Assembly: GCA_946886375.1 (NCBI GenBank)
Contig: CAMPIL010000261.1
Coordinates: 1 to 5,232 of the forward strand
DNA: 5,232 nucleotides
Reading direction: 5' to 3'
From: an uncultured Phycisphaerales bacterium
GTDB lineage: Bacteria > Planctomycetota > Phycisphaerae > Phycisphaerales > SM1A02
The notes under the pieces were generated by a model. It was not told where the DNA came from and did not search any database. It worked only from the letters and a program-made list of their open reading frames with translations. The position numbers and the translations under genes were made by a program. Of this stretch, positions 1 to 5,232 are shown one piece after another; position 1 is the first letter of the stretch; each line of letters opens with the position of its first letter.

Positions 1-1044
1 GAGTCTGCCTATCAGACTCGACTGCGGGCCGAGCGATTGTTCGGCGAAGACGGCATCGAGTTGAAGCGAAAGAACCCCAAAGCCGCAGACGGCATCGATC
101 AACTTGGGGAGCTGTTCGTGCTCGCCGACACCAATCTGGCACGCATTGTCGAGCAGGCCCGCAAGACGCGGCCGCGTGTCATGGTTATTGACTCAGTGCA
201 AATGGTGTACAAGAGTGATCTTGAAGCCTCGCCCGGCAGCGTGACGCAACTTCGCAGAGTGTGTACGGAACTGGTTTACCTGGCCAAGGTCTCAGGAATG
301 GCGATCGTCCTGGTCGGCCACGTCACCAAGGATGGCCAACTCGCAGGTCCGAAACTGCTGGAGCACCTGGTCGATGCGGTGCTGTCGTTTGAAGGCGACC
401 GCCATCACGCCCACCGCGTTGTGCGCGGCGTAAAGAATAGATACGGCACGACGCTGGAGGTCGGCCTGTTCGAGATGACCGGCGGGGGTTTGCGCGAAGT
501 TGCAAATGCCGCGGCGTTCCTGGACCCCAAGGCAAGGCCGAATCCCGGATCTGTCGTTTGCCCGGCCATGCACGGCACGCGATGCCTGCTGGTGGAAGTC
601 CAGGCTCTCACCGCCACCGGATTCCTGGGCGCGGCGAAGCGCAAGACATCAGGTCTTGATGCCAATCGACTGGCCATGCTCATTGCGGTGCTCGAAAAGC
701 ACGGCGGGCTGCGTCTGGCGGATCAGGACATTTTCGTTTCGGCGGTCGGGGGATTGAAAGTGATCGAACCCGCTGCGGATCTTGCTCTTTGCCTTGCAAT
801 CGCCGGTGCGCACTACGGCAAGGCGATGCCGGCGGGCGTTGCAGTGATGGGAGAAGTGGGATTGGGCGGTGAGATTCGGCACGTCCATCAAGTCGAGCAA
901 CGTCTTCGCGAGTCGGTTCGATTGGGTTATGGGACAATTGTGTTGCCGGCGAACAGTCCGCAGTTTGTCGGTCAACCCGTGCAATTTGCGCCGATTCGAA
1001 CCCTGGCCCAGGGGCTGGAAGTGCTCTCGGCGCGCGGGCAATGA
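1..1044 (+). CDS. radA: DNA repair protein RadA (Sms), 5'-truncated by the window edge
   Basis: RadA is a cytoplasmic RecA-like ATPase that drives branch migration and helps process recombination intermediates. The frame is open from base 1; the visible part is 347 residues, whereas full RadA is about 450-460, so the zinc finger and Walker A lie upstream. The fragment begins with ES.....LRAERL, the region just after the GEES motif. It continues with Walker B-like VMVIDS (178-195), the APGSV-like ASPGSV, the VGHVTKDG segment, LLEHLVDAVLSFEGDRHH, and the RadA signature KNRYG (433-447, usually KNRFG). The second half is the Lon-protease-like domain with EPAADLALCLAIA and GEVGLGGEIR, ending near VLPANS. 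The segment between RAERL and the FVLADTNL strand looks somewhat longer than usual. A TTG at 37 could be read as a start, but the conserved residues before it show that the gene begins further upstream. No clear terminator follows. Family identification is very secure. Confidence 0.96.
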   Translation, partial: ESAYQTRLRAERLFGEDGIELKRKNPKAADGIDQLGELFVLADTNLARIVEQARKTRPRVMVIDSVQMVYKSDLEASPGSVTQLRRVCTELVYLAKVSGMAIVLVGHVTKDGQLAGPKLLEHLVDAVLSFEGDRHHAHRVVRGVKNRYGTTLEVGLFEMTGGGLREVANAAAFLDPKARPNPGSVVCPAMHGTRCLLVEVQALTATGFLGAAKRKTSGLDANRLAMLIAVLEKHGGLRLADQDIFVSAVGGLKVIEPAADLALCLAIAGAHYGKAMPAGVAVMGEVGLGGEIRHVHQVEQRLRESVRLGYGTIVLPANSPQFVGQPVQFAPIRTLAQGLEVLSARGQ

Positions 1045-1150
1045 CGTAAGTCTTTGCCAGCCAATGAGTTGCGATGAGAGGCGATATGGGACGCGTCGAG
1101 GGTTCGAGTGTGCTGCGCACTGAAAACCCAGAATCCCTGAAATTACAGGA

Positions 1151-1200
1151 CGAAAAAAAGATTTTTCGACGGTTTGTTAGTGTCCATAAATTTTTTTTCG
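1151..1200. repeat. A/T-tract inverted repeats flanked by CG
   Basis: CGAAAAAAA at 1151-1159 can pair with TTTTTCG at 1162-1168 (7 bp, 4-nt loop) or with TTTTTTTCG at 1192-1200 (9 bp). A seven-A tract and an eight-T tract thus sit about 30 bp apart in otherwise GC-rich DNA. Such tracts often bend DNA or act as promoter UP elements. The stem is too AT-rich to be a normal intrinsic terminator for radA, though a weak one cannot be excluded. Confidence 0.45.
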
Positions 1201-1258
1201 AGGCCAGAGTCGGGCCTTTGAGAACAGGGAGAGCGGCGCGCAAGTCGTTGTCGTTGCT

Positions 1259-1278
1259 AGGTTTGCGATCGCAAACCT
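1259..1278. promoter_or_regulatory. perfect 20-bp palindrome, candidate operator
   Basis: The sequence aggtttgcgatcgcaaacct is its own reverse complement over all 20 bases, centred on GCGATCGC. The flanking bases do not extend the symmetry. It lies about 235 bp upstream of the porin start in non-coding DNA. A perfect dyad of this length suits a site for a dimeric helix-turn-helix regulator. As RNA it would form a stem with almost no loop, so a DNA-binding role is more likely. The regulator is unknown. Confidence 0.5.
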
Positions 1279-1310
1279 GTGGTGAAGGCGTGGCCTTGCC
1301 AGACGAAAAG

Positions 1311-1320
1311 TTGTGCACAA
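1311..1320. promoter_or_regulatory. 10-bp palindrome TTGTGCACAA, possible binding site
   Basis: TTGTGCACAA is a perfect 10-bp palindrome, 32 bp downstream of the 20-bp dyad and 20 bp before a TTGACA hexamer. It resembles a DnaA box (TTATCCACA) with two mismatches, but symmetry and position make a transcription-factor site more plausible. It is short enough to occur by chance. Confidence 0.25.
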
Positions 1321-1379
1321 GTTGTCCAGCGAAGTGGCATTGACAATTGAAGTCGATATCATCTCGCCTTTCAATCAAC

Positions 1380-1447
1380 CGGCCGCAGTCGGCCGATACT
1401 GGAAACACGTCCGTTCCGAGCCGTGTTGGCTTGGGCGAGTGCGGACG
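1380..1447 (+). promoter_or_regulatory. cluster of leader hairpins upstream of porin
   Basis: CGGCCG (1380-1385) and CGGCCG (1390-1395) form a 6-bp stem around CAGT. AACACG (1404-1409) pairs with CGTGTT (1422-1427). CGTCCG (1408-1413) pairs with CGGACG (1442-1447). The last two stems share bases 1408-1409 and so cannot both form fully. If this stretch is transcribed it would be the structured 5' leader of the porin mRNA. Neither hairpin is followed by a U-run, so neither looks like a terminator. Confidence 0.3.
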
Positions 1448-1498
1448 GGTGGATGAACAGGACGATCAGTCGTGGAGCGATTGGTCTTCCGACAGATT

Positions 1499-1505
1499 AG
1501 GAGAG
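1499..1505 (+). promoter_or_regulatory. ribosome binding site of first porin
   Basis: AGGAGAG ends 7 nt before the ATG at 1513. It is a strong Shine-Dalgarno match at good spacing, and it fixes the start that also gives a complete signal peptide. Confidence 0.85.
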
Positions 1506-1512
1506 TTTTGAC

Positions 1513-2988
1513 ATGAGTTCGACGACGCGAGTTGGCCTCCTCGCCGGTGCCACTGCGCTGACGCTGACTAGCGTTAGCATCGGTGCGCCCGCGACAGGCA
1601 ACGATGACATGGCGCAACGTCTCGCAGCGGCCGAGGCGAAGATTGCCGCAATGGAAGCCGCGCAAAATCAGAACTGGCTCACCGAGCAGCGCGCTGACGA
1701 AATCAAGGGTCTGGTCCAGGACGTTCTGGCCGACGCTGATACCCGCGCAAGCCTGTTGCAGTCCGGCGCAACCTCCGGCTACGACAACGGCTTCATTCTC
1801 AGTTCGACCGATGGCAACTGGCTGCTTCGCCTGAACTTCCTGATGCAGCAGCGCTTCATCTGGAACCACATCGACAATGACGACATTGGTTTCATTGACG
1901 AGAGCGAAGACGCCGACCGTTACGGTTTCGAGAACACCCGCAGCACTCTGCGGCTCAGCGGTCACGTTGTCAATCCCAGCTGGTTCTATCGCTTGGACGT
2001 CAACTTCGGCAATGCTGAAACTCTCACCAACAGCTTCCCCTACGGTGATGATGATGATGAGACCGGCTTCGTGCCATGGGAATCGTACTGGGGCCGCATG
2101 GGCACCCTGCGTGCATACCTGGGTTACGACTACGGCAACGGCTGGCGCATGAAGATGGGCACCATGAAGGCTCCGTTCATGCGTGAAGAACTCGTTGAGC
2201 CGGAATACCAACTCGCGGTTGAGCGTTCGGTTCTCAACTACGCGTTCAGCCCGGGCTACGTCGACGGCCTCGGTTTCGAGTGGAACGGCGATCAGTTCCG
2301 CGTCGAGGGCATGTTCTCTGACGGCGCCCAGACCGGCCACACCGTGTGGATCAATGGTCCCTTCTTTGACTTCAACGTCCCCGGCAACCATGGCTTTGAG
2401 AATTACAAGGGCCATCACGCCGAATACGCACTGACCGGCCGCGCCGAGTTCCTCGTGAACGGCACCTGGGATCAGTTCCGCGACTTCACCAGCCCCAAGG
2501 GTGGCGAGACCGGCATCCTGCTCGGCGCTGCAGCCCACTGGCAGTCATCTGAATCCGGCGTCAACGGCGACAACAGTGTTGACACCCTCCTGGTCACCGG
2601 CGATGTGTCGGTCGAGTTCGGCGGCGCAAACCTCTATGGCGCGGTCGTGTGGTCTGATGTCGATATCGATTTCCCTGGCGGCGGAAACTTCAGCAACAAC
2701 CCCTGGGGCTTCATCGTTCAGGGTGGTTTCTACCTCGACGAGACGTGGGAGCCCTACCTGCGATTTGAATGGGGCGACTACGACATCGATGACGTTGATG
2801 AGGCAATCATCCTCACCGGCGGCGTCAACAAGTACTTCGCCGGTCACAATGCGAAGTGGACCACCGACGTTGGCTACGGCTTCAACCCGGTGTTCAGCCC
2901 CGCGACCGTTACCGGCTGGCGTAACGACCTCGGTGACGAGCACGATGGCCAGTGGGTCGTTCGCACCCAGGTTCAGATCCTCTTCTGA
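1513..2988 (+). CDS. outer-membrane porin, Porin_O_P (OprP/OprO-like) family, first paralogue
   Basis: This is a predicted trimeric beta-barrel channel for small solutes in the outer membrane, 491 residues. Residues 1 to about 24-27 form a signal peptide (Arg6, hydrophobic core, likely cleavage near IGA or APA). Residues 33-52 are an Ala/Glu/Lys-rich coiled coil. Residues 54-82 hold the NWLTE...EIKGLV...RASLL linker. The barrel starts near residue 93 and contains RYGFENTRSTLRLSGHV, GTMKAPFMREELVE..YQLAVERS (the Porin_O_P hallmark segment) and GHNAKWTTDVGYG near the end. The chain ends VRTQVQILF, a terminal-Phe signal for BAM insertion. The protein is very acidic: by hand count about 70 Asp/Glu against 28 Lys/Arg after the signal peptide, with acidic runs at residues 121-136, 179-183 and 422-430. 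Codon use is strongly biased (28 of 31 Phe are TTC), which suggests high expression. Phosphate specificity cannot be assumed; an unrelated solute preference is possible. Confidence 0.88.
   Translation: MSSTTRVGLLAGATALTLTSVSIGAPATGNDDMAQRLAAAEAKIAAMEAAQNQNWLTEQRADEIKGLVQDVLADADTRASLLQSGATSGYDNGFILSSTDGNWLLRLNFLMQQRFIWNHIDNDDIGFIDESEDADRYGFENTRSTLRLSGHVVNPSWFYRLDVNFGNAETLTNSFPYGDDDDETGFVPWESYWGRMGTLRAYLGYDYGNGWRMKMGTMKAPFMREELVEPEYQLAVERSVLNYAFSPGYVDGLGFEWNGDQFRVEGMFSDGAQTGHTVWINGPFFDFNVPGNHGFENYKGHHAEYALTGRAEFLVNGTWDQFRDFTSPKGGETGILLGAAAHWQSSESGVNGDNSVDTLLVTGDVSVEFGGANLYGAVVWSDVDIDFPGGGNFSNNPWGFIVQGGFYLDETWEPYLRFEWGDYDIDDVDEAIILTGGVNKYFAGHNAKWTTDVGYGFNPVFSPATVTGWRNDLGDEHDGQWVVRTQVQILF
2047..2061 (+). 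repeat. GAT codon run encoding an acidic loop
   Basis: Four consecutive GAT codons followed by GAG encode DDDDE (residues 179-183) in a loop of the first porin. GAC is common elsewhere in this gene, so the uniform GAT run looks like a small trinucleotide expansion. Length change by slippage would stay in frame. Confidence 0.6.
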
Positions 2989-3009
2989 TCCTTCAGTTCC
3001 GCATTCATC

Positions 3010-3025
3010 CGCCCCATCCGGGGCG
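3010..3025 (+). other. small GC hairpin before the terminator
   Basis: CGCCCC and GGGGCG form a perfect 6-bp stem around ATCC. No T-run follows, so it is unlikely to terminate alone. It may shield the porin mRNA 3' end together with the terminator just downstream. Confidence 0.35.
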
Positions 3026-3039
3026 TCTAGAACGCACAG

Positions 3040-3070
3040 CCGGCCGGCCCTTACGGGTCGGCCGGTTTTT
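3040..3070 (+). terminator. intrinsic (Rho-independent) terminator of first porin
   Basis: CCGGCCGGCCC (3040-3050) pairs with GGGTCGGCCGG (3055-3065) around a TTAC loop: an 11-bp GC-rich stem with a single G-U pair. It is followed at once by TTTTT (3066-3070). It lies 51 bp after the porin stop codon and should end that transcript efficiently. Confidence 0.9.
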
Positions 3071-3298
3071 CATTGCCCATCCCTCTCCCATGCTCGCGAT
3101 GCAACGGCATCGCTTCTGGAAGGAGCGGTTTCAATCCGAGCGTAGCGACCGGTCATTCCCGCCCCCGGAATGCGCGGCCGCCACATGTGCATTGAATGCT
3201 CAAGTCACTGCCCTGGCCTTGGCCTCCGGGAGTAGGGACATTGCGCATGCTGCGGATGATTGCTGATTGCGGTCATGCGCGTCTTGCTTTGAATCGCG

Positions 3299-3327
3299 CT
3301 GGCGAATGTCGCGGGCTTCGGTATGAT
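3299..3327 (+). promoter_or_regulatory. candidate promoter of second porin
   Basis: TATGAT at 3322-3327 is a good -10 match (5 of 6). A weak -35, CTGGCG at 3299-3304 (3 of 6), sits 17 bp upstream. Transcription would start near 3334, leaving a leader of about 60 nt. The weak -35 suggests activator help or another sigma factor; the call is tentative. Confidence 0.35.
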
Positions 3328-3379
3328 CCGAGTCCGGCAACAGTTGTCGCCGCTCGACAGGGCCTGGATCGGGCGCGAG

Positions 3380-3386
3380 AAGGAGA
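3380..3386 (+). promoter_or_regulatory. ribosome binding site of second porin
   Basis: AAGGAGA, with core AGGAG at 3381-3385, lies about 10 nt before the ATG at 3396. It supports this start, which also yields an intact signal peptide. Confidence 0.75.
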
Positions 3387-3395
3387 TCAAGGTTC

Positions 3396-4856
3396 ATGCA
3401 TCGACTGGCACAGATGATTCTCGCAATGGGGGCGGCGTTCATCGTCTCGCCAGTCTGGGGGCAGGCGTCGCAGGACAGCGGGCCGGCGACGTCAGGCGAT
3501 GCGCTCTACCAGACCATCAAGTCGATGCAGGAGGAAATGGAGCGCCTCCGCAGCGACAACGACGCCATGAAAGGTCAGATCGATGACCTGCGCGCTCAGA
3601 CTCAGGACAACTGGCTGACCGAAGCGCGAGCCCGGGAAATCCGCGGCTTGGTTGAGGAGGTTTTGGCCGATTCTGACGCCCGTGCCAGCCTGATGAACGA
3701 CGGCATCATGGCGGGATGGAGCGAACACTTCTTCCTCGCGGACGCATTCGGCCGGTTTCTGCTTGAGATCGAAGGCATGACGCAGATTCGGTTCATTTAC
3801 AACTACATTGATCAAACCGGTGATCGAAGCCGCTACGGATTTGAGAATGCGCGCACGCGGCTGACCTTCCGCGGGCACGTGTTCAACGATTGGGAATACA
3901 TGATTCGCGGCGAGTTCAACCCGCACCCGCCGCCGAATCAGCAAGCCTCGGATTTTTCGCTGCTGGACGCATGGGTGCGGTACCACCTGACCACCGACTG
4001 GAGCGTCCGCGCCGGCCAGTTCAAGTTGCCTTTCAATCGTGAAGAACTGGTTTCCACCACCGAGCAACTGGCGGTGGAGCGGTCCAACATCAACGAAGCG
4101 ATGAGCCTTGGCCGCTCGGTCGGAATTGAAATTGCGTATCACGACGACGCCAATTCATTTGCGCTGGCGTTTTCCAACGGCATGAGCAACCGCAACACGT
4201 TGATGCGCGTGCTGATGGGTGGCCCGCAGACCAGTACCTCGGCCATTGCTGCCAACGTGGAGTACGCCTTCACCGCGCGATACGAGCGGTTGCTGGCCGG
4301 CACGTGGAGTCAGTTCAGCGATTTCACCAGCCCGATCGACGAAGAGTATGGAATGTTGTTCGGCATCGCAGGGCACGCGCAGAACAACGAATCATCCACG
4401 ACCCAGATCATCGGTGAAAGCGAGCCCCGCAGCTTCAGCGCGACGACCGACCTCTCCATCGAGTGGGGAGGAGCCAATGCCTTTGTCGCGGCGATCTATC
4501 ACTACGTCGATTCTCCAACGTTTCAACTCTGGAATATCCTCGGCGTCGTCGCACAGGCCGGCGTGTACATCACCCCGAAGTGGGAAGCCTTTGCGCGGGT
4601 CGAGTACGGCACGGTGGACAACTTTGGCGGCGGCAACAACAACGTGCACGATTACGGGGCGTTGACCTTCGGCGCCAATTACTACATCGAGGGCCACGAC
4701 GTCAAATGGACCACCGATGTCGGTATTGGTTTGACGCCAGTGTCTTCGGTCGGTGTCCCCGGGACGTTCTCAAGCGAACGGACGGGATGGCGCGATGTCG
4801 AAGCCACGGGCCTGACCGAAGTCGTGTTCCGCACCCAGCTCCAGTTGCTGTTTTGA
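3396..4856 (+). CDS. outer-membrane porin, Porin_O_P (OprP/OprO-like) family, second paralogue
   Basis: This is a predicted outer-membrane beta-barrel channel of 486 residues, paralogous to the porin upstream. Residues 1-22/24 form a signal peptide (MHRL start, hydrophobic core, cleavage near VWG or GQA). Residues 37-69 form a heptad-like coiled coil, longer and more charged than in its neighbour. Residues 72-99 carry the same NWLTE...EIRGLV...RASL linker. Barrel motifs match the first porin: RYGFENARTRLTFRGHV, GQFKLPFNREELVS..EQLAVERS, TWSQFSDFTSP and GHDVKWTTDVGIG. The chain ends FRTQLQLLF with the terminal Phe expected for BAM recognition. It lacks the long acidic loops of the first porin (hand count about 61 acidic, 34 basic) and its codon use is looser (10 of 28 Phe are TTT), suggesting lower or conditional expression. 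Identity to the neighbour looks moderate, so the duplication is old or the copies have diverged functionally. Substrate unknown. Confidence 0.87.
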   Translation: MHRLAQMILAMGAAFIVSPVWGQASQDSGPATSGDALYQTIKSMQEEMERLRSDNDAMKGQIDDLRAQTQDNWLTEARAREIRGLVEEVLADSDARASLMNDGIMAGWSEHFFLADAFGRFLLEIEGMTQIRFIYNYIDQTGDRSRYGFENARTRLTFRGHVFNDWEYMIRGEFNPHPPPNQQASDFSLLDAWVRYHLTTDWSVRAGQFKLPFNREELVSTTEQLAVERSNINEAMSLGRSVGIEIAYHDDANSFALAFSNGMSNRNTLMRVLMGGPQTSTSAIAANVEYAFTARYERLLAGTWSQFSDFTSPIDEEYGMLFGIAGHAQNNESSTTQIIGESEPRSFSATTDLSIEWGGANAFVAAIYHYVDSPTFQLWNILGVVAQAGVYITPKWEAFARVEYGTVDNFGGGNNNVHDYGALTFGANYYIEGHDVKWTTDVGIGLTPVSSVGVPGTFSSERTGWRDVEATGLTEVVFRTQLQLLF

Positions 4857-5074
4857 TGGAATTAGTGCCGTTTTCGATTCACCTGAAGCCACTGCGTCAT
4901 TACTCTTGGAATCCTCCGCAAGACAGTCGAGGCACTCCGAGAAATGGCTCTCGTATGGGGAAACAGCAGCACTTAAGGCTGAGACAAGCAAGCCGGGCCG
5001 GTCCTGCCGAAGTAATTCTTGCAACGGAAAGTGAAAGTAGGTAAACTGGGGAAGTTGTGGGTGGGAGCCACTTG
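4857..5074. other. 218-bp intergenic region after the second porin
   Basis: No gene is recognised. I see no clear intrinsic terminator for the second porin; the best hairpin, CGAGA/TCTCG at 4938-4942/4949-4953, has no T-run. The right end carries a promoter candidate and RBS for the next open frame. Confidence 0.5.
5019..5047 (+). promoter_or_regulatory. sigma70-like promoter candidate
   Basis: TTGCAA (5019-5024, 4 of 6 to TTGACA) and TAAACT (5042-5047, 4 of 6 to TATAAT) are separated by exactly 17 bp. Transcription from about 5054 would give a short leader containing the GGGAG at 5063-5067, ahead of the ATG at 5075. Confidence 0.35.
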
Positions 5075-5232
5075 ATGGCAGGGGTCGCTATGGGGAATTC
5101 AAGCGCATCTGGCAGAGATGGACCCTTTGATCAATCGCGTTTTCCTGGCCGCAAAGGACAGGAACAGGTGACGGTTCGGCAACTCGCCGCTGCGGTCGAT
5201 CAACTCCAGGCGGTGGACCACCAACTGCGGGC
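5075..5232 (+). CDS. N-terminal part of an unrecognised protein, cut by window end
   Basis: The frame is open from the ATG to the last base, giving 52 residues, with an in-frame TAA upstream at 5042-5044. GGGAG at 5063-5067 lies 7 nt before the ATG; a second in-frame ATG at 5090 is an alternative start. The first 30 residues are polar and Gly/Ser/Arg-rich with no signal peptide. The remainder (from VTVRQLAAAVDQL to the edge) is a likely amphipathic helix or coiled coil, so the product is probably cytoplasmic. I do not recognise the family, and the call rests on the open frame, RBS and promoter candidate only. Confidence 0.5.
   Translation, partial: MAGVAMGNSSASGRDGPFDQSRFPGRKGQEQVTVRQLAAAVDQLQAVDHQLR

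Larger units (their letters stand above)
1045..1512. other. 468-bp intergenic region, radA to first porin
   Basis: No convincing gene is seen here on either strand. Small open frames in this stretch lack recognisable domains or good RBSs. The stretch holds an A/T-tract inverted repeat (1151-1200), a perfect 20-bp palindrome (1259-1278), a perfect 10-bp palindrome (1311-1320), a TTGACA hexamer (1340-1345), GC hairpins (1380-1395, 1404-1447) and the porin RBS (1499-1505). It is long for so compact a neighbourhood and most likely carries the promoter, operators and 5' leader of the porin gene. TTGACA matches the sigma70 -35 consensus, but no good -10 lies 16-18 bp downstream; the nearest, TATCAT at 1357-1362, is only 11 bp away. 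I therefore cannot place the promoter. Confidence 0.7.
2989..3395. other. 407-bp intergenic region between the two porins
   Basis: No convincing gene is seen. The first 80 bases hold a small hairpin and a strong terminator. The rest contains a 6-bp inverted repeat CATTCC/GGAATG (3154-3159/3167-3172), a 7-bp inverted repeat GCGCATG/CATGCGC (3243-3249/3274-3280), a promoter candidate (3299-3327) and the RBS of the second porin. The terminator plus a new promoter candidate argue that the porins are transcribed separately. Confidence 0.65.

Noticed and set aside
1105..1119. AGTGTG/CGCACT hairpin after radA as a terminator
   Set aside because: The stem is short with one wobble pair and is followed by GAAAACCC, not a T-run.
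1311..1319. DnaA box / replication origin
   Set aside because: Two mismatches to TTATCCACA, no cluster of boxes and no origin-linked genes nearby.
1335..1350. Possible sigma54 promoter (TGGCA...)
   Set aside because: The conserved GC of the -12 element is missing at the required distance from GG.
680..1408. Minus-strand open frame of 242 codons spanning the radA end and the gap
   Set aside because: Most of it is antisense to conserved RadA sequence, the composition is typical of a shadow frame, and no domain is recognisable.
1375..2538. Long open frame on the minus strand (387 codons) opposite the first porin
   Set aside because: It lies antisense to a gene with clear signal peptide, family motifs and RBS. 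Its Val/Ala/Glu-rich composition is what strong codon bias of the sense gene produces on the opposite strand.
2501..3145. Plus-strand open frame of 214 codons overlapping the end of the first porin
   Set aside because: The protein is Ser/Thr/Arg/Pro-rich low-complexity, as expected from an out-of-frame reading, and it runs through the terminator hairpin.
3130..3172. REP-like or mobile repeat (GAGCGTAGCGA and CATTCC/GGAATG inverted repeat)
   Set aside because: Only a single copy in the window; without a second copy or a transposase the repeat cannot be supported.
3196..3442. Small open frames on both strands in the gap between porins
   Set aside because: No recognisable domain or good RBS; they overlap the promoter candidate and RBS of the second porin.

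Overview
The window is GC-rich, densely coding bacterial DNA read entirely on the + strand. It most resembles a Planctomycetota chromosome, probably of the Phycisphaerae type. That placement is an inference from memory: two outer-membrane porins share an N-terminal coiled coil followed by a NWLTE...RASL block that I associate with planctomycete porins. No database search was possible.

Layout. (1) 1-1044: 3' part of radA (Sms), a RecA-like DNA repair/recombination ATPase with a Lon-like C-terminal domain; its start and Walker A lie upstream of the window. (2) 1045-1512: a 468-bp gap with a strong ribosome binding site at its end, a perfect 20-bp palindrome, a perfect 10-bp palindrome, an A/T-tract inverted repeat and several leader hairpins. 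This is the likely control region of the first porin. (3) 1513-2988: a complete outer-membrane porin of the Porin_O_P (OprP/OprO-like) type, very acidic and with codon use that suggests high expression. (4) 2989-3395: a strong intrinsic terminator, then a gap with a candidate promoter and RBS. (5) 3396-4856: a second, divergent porin of the same family. (6) 4857-5074: a short gap with a sigma70-like promoter candidate. (7) 5075-5232: the probable 5' end of a gene of unknown function that runs off the window.

The two porins are tandem paralogues with matching architecture: signal peptide, coiled coil, conserved linker, 16- to 18-strand-type barrel, and a C-terminal aromatic insertion signal. 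A terminator and a separate promoter/RBS region lie between them, so they are probably independent transcription units that let the cell switch or balance outer-membrane permeability. radA is most likely only a neighbour. I see no mobile element, CRISPR array, tRNA or rRNA, and no clear evidence of an entirely new system. The most interesting items are the N-terminal module shared by the porins, the acidity contrast between them, and the 20-bp palindrome upstream of the first porin.
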